NCBI RefSeq assembly: GCF_014204915.1 | Contig: NZ_JACHMH010000001.1 | Span: 4,117,501-4,181,500, forward strand | Source: Crossiella cryophila | GTDB lineage: Bacteria > Actinomycetota > Actinomycetes > Mycobacteriales > Pseudonocardiaceae | DNA length: 64,000 bases | Reading direction: 5' to 3' | Shown: in pieces, positions 1 through 7,181 of the stretch | Layout: each line of letters begins with the position of its first letter | How positions within the stretch are numbered: the first letter of the stretch is position 1 | Notes under the pieces: generated by a model | Database searches by the model: none | Told to the model about the DNA's origin: nothing | What the model saw: only the letters and a program-made list of their open reading frames with translations | Translations under genes and position numbers: made by a program

Positions 1-1179
1 GGCAGGCTGCGCCTGGACGGCTTCCAGGACAGCCGCGGTTTCCGTGAGGACGCCACGTTCTGCCAGGTCTCCGGGCTGGCCGACCCCAACGCGGTGTCGT
101 TGCGCTCCTTCCAGTTCGGCAACGCCTTCCTGCGGCACGCAGGCGGTCAGGTCTACCTGGCGGACAACGACAACAGCCCGCTGTTCCGGGCCGACGCGAC
201 CTTCCGGACCAGCTCGCCGCTGATCTCCGGGGTCTTCTACAACTCGCTGCTGGACCGCGGCGCCGACCCGACCATGGTGCGGCACAACAACGTCTACTAC
301 CTGTTGCAGGGCGACCAGTACAACGGCAACGACCTGGTGATCCGCAAGTCCGGCTCGGTGGAGGGCCTGCGCGACGCGCCGCCGATCATCCTGTGGCGGC
401 ACCCGCAGTGCCCGGCCATCGCCTGCACCGAGGTGTGGGCGCCGGAACTGCAGCGGATCCGCAACCAGTGGTGGATTTTCTTCACCGGCGCCTCGGACAA
501 CGGCAACGGCCGCAGCCATCGGATGTTCGCGCTGCGTGGCCGTACCGACGATCCTTCGGGCCCATACGACTATCTGGGTGAACAGCGGCTGCCGGACGGG
601 CAGTGGGCCATTGACGGCGTGTGGTTCGAAAAGGACGGTCAGGGCTACTACGCGTGGTCCGGCTGGGACCGGGACTACGGCAACGCCAACGAGGTCCAGC
701 ACCTGTACGTGGCCAGGATGCACGATCCGATGACCCCGGCCGGGCCCAGGGTCAAGATCTCCTCGCCGACCCAGCGCTGGGAGACCCGGCCCAACCACGC
801 GAACGTGCTGCTCAACGAAGGCCCGCAGCCGATCATGGGGCCGCAGAACCAGCTCTTCATGACCTTCTCGGCCAACGCGAGCTGGACCGACGACTACTGC
901 ATCGGCCTGCTCACCCTCAACGGCTCGCCGACCGAACCGAGTGCCTGGTCCAAGTCCGGCGACTGCGTCTTTGCCGGGCAGGACAGCACCATCGCGCCAG
1001 GCCACAATGGATTCATCCAGGTCAACGGCCGCTGGTGGATCACCTACCACGCCAGGCAGCACCCGGGCACCGGCTGGATGGGCCGCAGTGTCCGGCTGCA
1101 ACCGCTGTCCTTCAACGGCGCCGGACAGCCGATCTTCGGCACCGCGGTCAGCGCGCACCAGCCGGTGCCGTTGCCGTGA
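1..1179 (+). CDS. GH43 arabinofuranosidase/arabinanase-like enzyme with CBM42 (AbfB) domain, 5' partial
   Basis: The reading frame is open from base 1, so the true start, and probably a signal peptide, lie upstream. The first about 75 visible residues look like an AbfB/CBM42 arabinose-binding beta-trefoil (SLRS, FLRH, LFRADATF motifs). The rest is a five-bladed GH43 domain. ADPTMV supplies a candidate catalytic base Asp, the Asp of IDGVWF a pKa modulator and the Glu of NEGPQ a candidate proton donor. GH43+CBM42 proteins are usually secreted and remove arabinose from arabinan or arabinoxylan. The stop overlaps the GTG of the next gene. Family assignment is firm; exo or endo activity cannot be told from sequence. 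Confidence 0.85.
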   Translation, partial: GRLRLDGFQDSRGFREDATFCQVSGLADPNAVSLRSFQFGNAFLRHAGGQVYLADNDNSPLFRADATFRTSSPLISGVFYNSLLDRGADPTMVRHNNVYYLLQGDQYNGNDLVIRKSGSVEGLRDAPPIILWRHPQCPAIACTEVWAPELQRIRNQWWIFFTGASDNGNGRSHRMFALRGRTDDPSGPYDYLGEQRLPDGQWAIDGVWFEKDGQGYYAWSGWDRDYGNANEVQHLYVARMHDPMTPAGPRVKISSPTQRWETRPNHANVLLNEGPQPIMGPQNQLFMTFSANASWTDDYCIGLLTLNGSPTEPSAWSKSGDCVFAGQDSTIAPGHNGFIQVNGRWWITYHARQHPGTGWMGRSVRLQPLSFNGAGQPIFGTAVSAHQPVPLP

Positions 1180-2243
1180 GGCTGTTGCTGGGCAAGACCG
1201 TGTCCGTGCACTACGGACAGATGTACCTGCTGAACCGGGACAGCCCGTTCGACGGCGACCTGAGCGCGAGCTTCCGGGGCCAGTCGAACGGGCTGCTCGG
1301 CGCGGCCCGCCCCGAGCTGTTGTTCCTGATCACCGGCAGGCACACCGGCGAGGTGGGCCTGGACATCGAGCTGCACGACCGGGAACCGCCGCCCGCCGCG
1401 GACTGGCCGGACGTCGTCGAGGCGTCCTGCCGGTTGACCGGCGATGATCCGGTGCTCAGCGAGTGGGGCGAACGCTGGTACGAGCTGGATCTCCCGCCGG
1501 GTGACTACCGGATCCGGTACTGCGCCCAGGGCATGGACGCGGCCAACGACGCGGTCACCGCCGACGGCGTGCTGGACCGCTACCTGCTCCAGCTCTGGCC
1601 GGCCGAGCCCGCCCCGGACGCGGTACTCAGCCAGACCAGCCGGTCCGCCGCCTACTGGCACACCGAGGCGCGCAAGCTCCCGCCACCGGCCACCCCGGCC
1701 GAACTCGCCACCGAGGCGGCCCGCCGTGACGCGGAGGAGTCGGTGCGGGCCGCGCTGCGGGAACGCCAGGAGGACATCCGCCGCTGGGGCGGCGAACCGC
1801 CCAGCCCCGCGCTCCGGCAGCTCAAGGGCAACGCCCGCAAGATGATCCGCGAGCACCGGGACCTTGCTGAGGCCCTGGCCGCCGCGGACCCGGCCACCCA
1901 GCGCGCCCTGGCCGCCGCGCTGGCCAGGCAGGCATGCGCCGCCGCCCGCCTGACCGCCCTGGACTGGATCACCGGCGCGCTGGCCGCGGTGGACCGCGGT
2001 GAGCAGCCCTTCAGCGACTGGCGGGCGGCTGGACAGTTGCTGCTCACCGACCCCGCCGTGCCCAGCACGGTGGCCGTGCCCGGTGGACCGCGGCAGCAGA
2101 CCTCGGCCTTCGCCGCCCTGCGCGTGGCCCTGCTGCCGGACCCCCTGACAGCGGCCCTGGAGACCCTGGCCGCCACCCTCGGCACGCTGAGTCCCACCGA
2201 CCGGGACGTCCTGCTCGGTGACCTTCGCCGAACCCTGTCCTGA
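1176..2243 (+). CDS. Conserved hypothetical protein, 355 aa
   Basis: The GTG start overlaps the upstream stop (GTGA), which suggests translational coupling to the GH43 gene. The first about 130 residues look like a compact beta-rich domain (HYGQMYL, YRIRYCA, DRYLLQLWPAE). The remaining 220 residues are helical and rich in Ala, Arg and Leu, with no signal peptide or membrane segment, so the protein is probably cytoplasmic. I do not recognise a characterised family. An unrelated function from the secreted glycosidase is possible despite the overlap. Confidence 0.75.
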   Translation: MRLLLGKTVSVHYGQMYLLNRDSPFDGDLSASFRGQSNGLLGAARPELLFLITGRHTGEVGLDIELHDREPPPAADWPDVVEASCRLTGDDPVLSEWGERWYELDLPPGDYRIRYCAQGMDAANDAVTADGVLDRYLLQLWPAEPAPDAVLSQTSRSAAYWHTEARKLPPPATPAELATEAARRDAEESVRAALRERQEDIRRWGGEPPSPALRQLKGNARKMIREHRDLAEALAAADPATQRALAAALARQACAAARLTALDWITGALAAVDRGEQPFSDWRAAGQLLLTDPAVPSTVAVPGGPRQQTSAFAALRVALLPDPLTAALETLAATLGTLSPTDRDVLLGDLRRTLS

Positions 2244-2350
2244 CCCCCGCGTCAACCCCGCCGGCCCGGAATTCACCTGACGGAGTTCAGGCCCCGGACC
2301 TGCGACGACGTCACCGGCAGCCCCGCTAGAGCGAGCGCGGGGGCGTGGCC

Positions 2351-2363
2351 TATGTTTCTGCCC
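2351..2363 (+). promoter_or_regulatory. Leaderless-type -10 element
   Basis: TATGTT (2351-2356) fits the actinobacterial -10 pattern TANNNT and is followed by 7 nt and then ATG at 2364. This decides the start of the next gene over the in-frame ATG at 2352, which lies inside the -10 box. Confidence 0.5.
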
Positions 2364-2669
2364 ATGAGCACCGAGACCGCGCCGCGGTACATCCGGCTGA
2401 ACGTCGAGCTGATCGTGGAGCTGACCGATGAGGGTGAGCTGAAGGCCGCTGCGCTGGAGCAGCTGAAGGCCGACACCGAGGTGTCGGATGAAGCGCGCGA
2501 GGAGGCCATCGCCGCGCTGGAGGCCGACCCGGCCGACGCCCTGTCCTACTTCATCGACCCCTTCGCCGTGGTCAACGAGGCCCCCGGCGTCGAGCTGGTC
2601 GAGGTCGGCTGGGACGGCGAGGTCACCGAGTACGACCCCGACGCCGAGGAAGAAGCGGACGAGGCCTGA
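2364..2669 (+). CDS. Small acidic hypothetical protein, 101 aa
   Basis: A soluble, strongly acidic protein (TDEGEL and EVSDEAREEA stretches, C-terminus DPDAEEEADEA). It has no recognised domain. The start at 2364 is chosen because a TANNNT box sits 7 nt upstream and no Shine-Dalgarno sequence is visible. Codon use is typical of the window and the residues look like a real gene. It stands alone between the 355-aa hypothetical and the EI24 membrane protein. Confidence 0.7.
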   Translation: MSTETAPRYIRLNVELIVELTDEGELKAAALEQLKADTEVSDEAREEAIAALEADPADALSYFIDPFAVVNEAPGVELVEVGWDGEVTEYDPDAEEEADEA

Positions 2670-2680
2670 TTCGCCCTCCT

Positions 2681-2726
2681 GGCTGGATGTGACACCCCTA
2701 CGATGATCGGTATGTCACATCCAGCC
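2681..2726. repeat. Perfect 14-bp inverted repeat spanning a start codon
   Basis: GGCTGGATGTGACA (2681-2694) is repeated as its exact reverse complement at 2713-2726, with an 18-nt spacer. A TACGAT box (2699-2704) lies in the spacer and the ATG at 2712 touches the right arm. It could be a repressor site around a leaderless promoter, or an RNA hairpin that covers the initiation codon. Confidence 0.6.
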
Positions 2727-3488
2727 CAGGTCCCCACCCCTGGCAAACCCGGCGTCCTCACCGGCCTCGGCTTCCTGGGCCGCGCGGTCGGCATCGCCTT
2801 CCGCAGCCCGAAACTGCTGCTCCTGGGCGCCATCCCGGCGGTGCTGACCACGCTGCTGATGCTCGGCGGCCTGATCACCCTCGCCTACTGGGTGGGTGAC
2901 CTGGCCACCTGGCTGACCCCGTTCGCCGACACCTGGTCGGACTGGCTGCGCCAGGCCACCCGGTTCGTCGCAGGCCTGGCCGTGGTGCTGGGCGCGGTCG
3001 CGGTCAGCGTGGTCGCCTTCACCGCCATCACCCTGGTCGTGGGCAGCCCGTTCTACGAGCACATCTCCGAAACCGTCGAGGACGGCCTCGGCGGGGTGCC
3101 GGACGCGGAGAAGGCGTCCTGGGGCCGGATGCTGTGGCTGGGCATCCGGGACTCGATCGTGCTGGTCGCGGTCAGCATCCTGATCAACCTGCCGCTGCTG
3201 TTCGCCGGGTTCATCCCGGTGGTCGGGCAGACCGTGATCCCGGTGCTGGTGGCCTGCGTGGGCGGCTGGATCCTGGCCCTGGAGTTCTCCGCGGTCCCGT
3301 TCACCCGCCGCGGCCTGACCCTCAAGCAGCGCCACCACATCCTGCGCCGGCACCGCGGCATGGTGCTGGGCCTCGGCGTGCCCGCCTACCTGCTGTGCGC
3401 CATCCCGTTCGTCTCCATCCTGGCCATGCCGATCGTGTTCATCGCCGCCACGCTGATGGCCCGCGAGGCGCTGTCCCGCCGCCCCTGA
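2712..3488 (+). CDS. EI24/CysZ-like integral membrane protein, 258 aa
   Basis: A multi-pass membrane protein with the EI24 domain pattern: an N-terminal amphipathic entry (GFLGRAVGIAFRSPKLLLLGAIP), about five to six hydrophobic segments, and a soluble loop containing FYEHISETVEDGLGG. E. coli CysZ of this family is a sulfate uptake protein, but most actinobacterial members are untested. The start at 2712 is preferred over ATG 2703 because a TACGAT box stands 7 nt upstream of it. The gene begins inside the 14-bp inverted repeat described separately, so initiation may be controlled. Confidence 0.8.
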   Translation: MSHPAQVPTPGKPGVLTGLGFLGRAVGIAFRSPKLLLLGAIPAVLTTLLMLGGLITLAYWVGDLATWLTPFADTWSDWLRQATRFVAGLAVVLGAVAVSVVAFTAITLVVGSPFYEHISETVEDGLGGVPDAEKASWGRMLWLGIRDSIVLVAVSILINLPLLFAGFIPVVGQTVIPVLVACVGGWILALEFSAVPFTRRGLTLKQRHHILRRHRGMVLGLGVPAYLLCAIPFVSILAMPIVFIAATLMAREALSRRP

Positions 3489-3578
3489 GCACAACACCGC
3501 CCCTGACGAAAGTCTGCGACTCCGCTGACTAGCGGCTGGTCTCGCCGCCGAGTGCCCCGGAGGCCGGGTGCGGAGCCG

Positions 3579-3590
3579 TACGGTCTGGGC
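3579..3590 (+). promoter_or_regulatory. Leaderless-type -10 element
   Basis: TACGGT (3579-3584) is followed by 6 nt and ATG at 3591. It supports that start for the next gene; no Shine-Dalgarno sequence precedes the ATG. Confidence 0.45.
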
Positions 3591-4112
3591 ATGCGCAGTG
3601 AAGACGCGGCCACCAGGGCGATCACCAGAACCTGGCCCGAGGCCGTGGTGGTGGCCGACTTCGGCAAGCGGCCGGACTACGCGGTCCGCGACTACCCGCC
3701 CAGGGCTCCCGGCGCGCCGTGGCAGCTGCACCTGGTCTGGCTGGTGCCCGTGGTGGTGCTGATCGCGGTCGCCGGGTTCGCCTCGTTCCTGGCCCCCGGC
3801 GGCTGGGATCGCAGTGACCGCAAGCCGAAGGTGCGTGGGGCGGGGCCGGACGCGCTGGCGGTCGGCCTGGGCGAGGCGTCCCGGACGGTGCGCCTCGGCG
3901 GGGTCGACCGGGAGCCGTGGCTGGCCGCGGGCGGCAACCGGGTGACGGTGTTCGTCACCGCCAAGGGCGAGGTGCGGACGCTGTGGGAAGGCCGGTACGA
4001 GTCGATGCGGGTGTACGGCTCGCGGCGGCGACCGTTGCTGCGCCTGACCTTCGCCGATTCCTCCTCGATCGAGCTGCCGCTGAGCCGGGTGCAGGGGGCG
4101 CGGGCGCGTTAG
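3591..4112 (+). CDS. Single-pass membrane hypothetical protein, 173 aa
   Basis: One clear transmembrane segment (about residues 46-65, LVWLVPVVVLIAVAGFASFL) is preceded by a basic and aromatic N-terminus and followed by a soluble domain of about 100 residues with beta-strand character (VTVFVTAKGEVRTLWEGRYES, LRLTFADSSSIELPL). The soluble part resembles small PH-like membrane-associated domains, but I cannot assign a family. The stop overlaps by 4 bp the stop of the convergent mutase gene. Confidence 0.7.
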   Translation: MRSEDAATRAITRTWPEAVVVADFGKRPDYAVRDYPPRAPGAPWQLHLVWLVPVVVLIAVAGFASFLAPGGWDRSDRKPKVRGAGPDALAVGLGEASRTVRLGGVDREPWLAAGGNRVTVFVTAKGEVRTLWEGRYESMRVYGSRRRPLLRLTFADSSSIELPLSRVQGARAR

Positions 4113-5635
4113 AAGGCGGTGGTGGGGGTCCAGCGGCCGTGGACCTCCCGCAACCGGTCCACGATCTCGCCGACGGTGGCGTATGCCTCCACCGCGACCA
4201 CGCAGGCCGGCACGATGTTCCCGCCCGCCTTGGCCACCGCGCTCAGCTCGTCCAGGGCGTGTTCGACCGCGGCCGCGTCCCGTTCCGCGCGCACCCGCCG
4301 CACGGCCGCGACCTGTTCGGCCTCCGCGCCCGGGTCGACGGAGAAGACCTCGAGGGGTTCGGCGCCGGAGGGGAACAGGTTGACCCCGACTACGGGCCGT
4401 TCGCCGCTTTCCACCTCCACCGCGTACCGGTAGGCGGCGTCGGAGAGTTCGCGCTGGAACCAGCCGGAGCCGATGCAGGCCAGTGCGCCGCCACGGTCCT
4501 CGATCTCGCCCAACAGACCCCAGATCCGCGCTTCCAGCTCGTCGGTGAGCGATTCCACCGCGTAGGAACCGGCCAGCGGGTCGACCGTCTCGGTCAGCCC
4601 GGTCTCGAAGGCGACCACCTGCTGGGTGCGCAGGGCCAGGGTGGCGGCGGCCTCGGTGGGCACGCCGAGGGCTTCGTCGTAGGCGCACACGTGCAGGGTC
4701 TGCACCCCGGCCAGTGCCGCGGCGGTGGCCTCGACGGTGGTGCGGGCGACGTTGTTCAGCGGTTGCTGCGCGGTGAGTGAGGATCCGGCGGTGAAGGCGA
4801 AGATCCGCAGCTGGTGCGAGCGCGGGTCGAGGGCGCCGTAGTGGTCGCGGGTCAGCCGGGCCCAGACCCGCCGGGCGGCCCGGAACTTGGCGACCTCGCG
4901 GAGCAGGTCGATGTTGCTGGAGAGGAAGGTGAACAGGGTCGGCGCGACGTCGTCCACGCTCATCCCGCGGCGCACGCACTCGTCCAGGTAGGCGCGGGCG
5001 TTGGCGAAGGTGAAGGCGATCTCCTGCACGGCGTCCGCCCCGGCCTCCCGGATGTGGTAGCCGCTCATGGCCAGGGGTACCCAGCGGGAGGCGTGCGCGG
5101 AGACGTGTTCCATGACGTCCACGGCGAGCTGGAGGGAGGCTTCCGGCGGGAAGATCTGGGTGCCGCGGGCGATGAACTCCTTGAGCACGTCGTTCTGGAT
5201 GAACAGCCCGAACGAATTCGGGTCGACGCCGCGGCGTTTGGCCAGGGCCAGGAACATCGCGGCCCAGATGTAGCCGATGGAGTTGGCGGTGGTGCGCACC
5301 TGGCTGATGCGTTCCAGCGGGATGCCGTCCATCAGGATCTCGACGTCGGCGAGTGAGTCGATGGCCACCCCGACCCGGCCGACCTCGCCAGCGGCCAGGG
5401 GGTGGTCGGAGTCCAGGCCGAGCTGGGTGGGCAGGTCGAGCGCGACGCTGAACCCGGTCACCCCGGCCGCGAGCAGTTTCTGGAACCGCAGGTTGCTGGA
5501 CGCAGGGGTGCCGAACCCCGCGTACTGACCCATGATCCACGGCTTCGGCTCGGCCGAAACCCCACGCGTGTAAGGGAATTCCCCGGGGTGCTCCGCCCCG
5601 TCGGGCGCGTAGTCCGCGCGCAGCCGCTCCACCAC
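4109..5635 (-). CDS. Acyl-CoA mutase large subunit (methylmalonyl-CoA mutase family, no B12 domain), 508 aa
   Basis: TIM-barrel subunit of the adenosylcobalamin-dependent acyl-CoA mutase family. Conserved landmarks are YTRGV (22-26), QYAGFG (37-42), DLPTQLG, IQNDVLKE (Gln147) with Arg157, and SGYHIREAG (His194), equivalent to Q197, R207 and H244 of methylmalonyl-CoA mutase. There is no cobalamin-binding domain, and no small subunit is encoded in this window. Between YTRGV and PW the usual MYRGR-type acyl/CoA-contacting loop is shortened and replaced. The gene is the last of a tight minus-strand run (monooxygenase, ADP-forming synthetase, AMP ligase, mutase), 3 nt after the ligase stop, so its substrate is probably an intermediate of the aromatic pathway. 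The substrate itself is unknown. Confidence 0.85.
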   Translation of the reverse strand: MVERLRADYAPDGAEHPGEFPYTRGVSAEPKPWIMGQYAGFGTPASSNLRFQKLLAAGVTGFSVALDLPTQLGLDSDHPLAAGEVGRVGVAIDSLADVEILMDGIPLERISQVRTTANSIGYIWAAMFLALAKRRGVDPNSFGLFIQNDVLKEFIARGTQIFPPEASLQLAVDVMEHVSAHASRWVPLAMSGYHIREAGADAVQEIAFTFANARAYLDECVRRGMSVDDVAPTLFTFLSSNIDLLREVAKFRAARRVWARLTRDHYGALDPRSHQLRIFAFTAGSSLTAQQPLNNVARTTVEATAAALAGVQTLHVCAYDEALGVPTEAAATLALRTQQVVAFETGLTETVDPLAGSYAVESLTDELEARIWGLLGEIEDRGGALACIGSGWFQRELSDAAYRYAVEVESGERPVVGVNLFPSGAEPLEVFSVDPGAEAEQVAAVRRVRAERDAAAVEHALDELSAVAKAGGNIVPACVVAVEAYATVGEIVDRLREVHGRWTPTTAF

Positions 5636-5638
5636 GAC

Positions 5639-7180
5639 TCAGTCCTTCCGCTCGCCGAGCGTCTGCCGCAGCACCTGTTTGGCGATCTTCCCGGTGGAGT
5701 TCAACGGAAAACCGCTCACCCGGTGCAGCTCCTTGGGTTTCTTGTAGGCGGCAAGCCGTTCCCGGCAGTGCGCCAGCAACACGTCCTCGTCCACGGATGC
5801 TCCACTGTGGACGGAGTAGGCGGCGACCACCCGCTGTCCCCAGTCCGGATCGGCGATGCCCACCACCGCGACCTCGTGCACCCCGGGCACCTCGGCGAGT
5901 ACGTCCTCCACCTCGCGCGGGTAGATGTTGTAGCCACCGGAGATGATCATGTCGCCCTTGCGGTCCACCAGCCACAGCCGCTCGGCCTCGTCCAGCCGCC
6001 CCAGGTCACCGGTGTGCAACCAGCCCTCCCGCACGCTCTTGCCCAGATCGGTGCGCCGCCCGGACTGCCAGTAGCCACGCATCACATGCTCGCCCCGGGT
6101 GATCACCTCCCCGATCCCACCCGCCGCGACGTCCACTCCGTCCTCGTCCACCACCCGCACCTCGACCCCGAACGCGGGCCGTCCGGCCGAGGTCAGCAGC
6201 TCCGGCTGTTTCCCGAGTCCGGCGGCGTGATCGGCCGCGTCCAGCACGGTCACCGGCGGAATGGCCTCGACCAGTCCGTAGTACTGCACCAGGTTGGGCG
6301 TGATCCGCTCGAAGGCCTGCCGGATCTGCTCCGGCGGCATCGGCGCGCCCGCGTAACCGAGCATCTTCAAGCCCCGCATGGTCTTCCGGTCGCACTCCGG
6401 CATGGCCAGCAGTCGCGCGATCATCGTCGGCACCAGTGCGGTGTGCGTGACCCCACGCCGCGAGACCGCGTCCAGCACGGCCCCCGGATCCCACTGCGGC
6501 AGAATGAGTTGCGCGGCGCCGGCCACCAGGAACGGCAGCACGAACAGTCCGCTGGTGTGCGTGATCGGCCCCGCGTGCAGGTAGGTGTCCGCGCTGCCCG
6601 GGATCACCCCGAGCACATCGGAGGTCATGTTGACCACACTGGCCAGCCGATTCCGGTGCGTCCGCTGCGCGCCCTTGGGTCGCCCGGTGGTCCCGGAGGA
6701 ATAGTTCAACGACACCAACGCGTCCGCGTCCAGCACACCGGAGGGCCATCCCGTAGCCGCGTCACTGATCAGGCGCTCGTACCGGATCCCCGGCCCGTCC
6801 CCGATGACCACCACCCGCCCGGCCAGCCCACTGCGCAACGCCTCGGTCGACTCCGCGAACCGCGCGTCGTAGATCAGCGCGGTGGCCCCGCAGTCCTCCG
6901 CGATGTGCTCCCAGTCCCGAGGATGCAACCGGTAGTTCAACGCCACTCGCACCAGCCCGGCCGCGGCCAGCGCCAGATCAGTCTCCACATAGGTGTTCTG
7001 ATTGGTCTGCAGATCCAGAACCCGATCCCCGGCGGCGAGTCCCAGGCCCCGCAACCCGTTGGCCAGCCGAGCCACCCGATCCCCGAGCTGCCCGAAACTC
7101 TGCCGCCCCTGCGGCCCGTCCAGGGCGGTCCGCGCCGCGAACCGCCGTGTCGCCCTGGCGATGACCCGTCCGACATCCAC
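5639..7180 (-). CDS. AMP-forming acyl-CoA synthetase, 513 aa
   Basis: ANL-superfamily ligase with the P-loop YSSGTTGRPKG (160-170), the YYGLVE core, GWLHTGDLG and the C-terminal catalytic lysine region NSTGKIAKQVL. The GTG start at 7180 lies 1 nt beyond the preceding stop, with GGGAG upstream; a longer frame would run into the upstream gene. It is co-transcribed with the monooxygenase-reductase upstream and the mutase downstream, and resembles generic fatty or aryl acyl-CoA synthetases. Because a dedicated 2-aminobenzoate-CoA ligase lies at 13404-15041, this enzyme may re-activate a ring-opened acid or serve another aromatic acid. The substrate is inferred only from context. Confidence 0.85.
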   Translation of the reverse strand: MDVGRVIARATRRFAARTALDGPQGRQSFGQLGDRVARLANGLRGLGLAAGDRVLDLQTNQNTYVETDLALAAAGLVRVALNYRLHPRDWEHIAEDCGATALIYDARFAESTEALRSGLAGRVVVIGDGPGIRYERLISDAATGWPSGVLDADALVSLNYSSGTTGRPKGAQRTHRNRLASVVNMTSDVLGVIPGSADTYLHAGPITHTSGLFVLPFLVAGAAQLILPQWDPGAVLDAVSRRGVTHTALVPTMIARLLAMPECDRKTMRGLKMLGYAGAPMPPEQIRQAFERITPNLVQYYGLVEAIPPVTVLDAADHAAGLGKQPELLTSAGRPAFGVEVRVVDEDGVDVAAGGIGEVITRGEHVMRGYWQSGRRTDLGKSVREGWLHTGDLGRLDEAERLWLVDRKGDMIISGGYNIYPREVEDVLAEVPGVHEVAVVGIADPDWGQRVVAAYSVHSGASVDEDVLLAHCRERLAAYKKPKELHRVSGFPLNSTGKIAKQVLRQTLGERKD

Positions 7181-7181
7181 C

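Noticed and set aside
2715-5975. A 1086-codon open frame on the minus strand
   Set aside because: It crosses well-supported genes in other frames and encodes Arg/Gly/His-rich sequence; it is a shadow produced by high GC.
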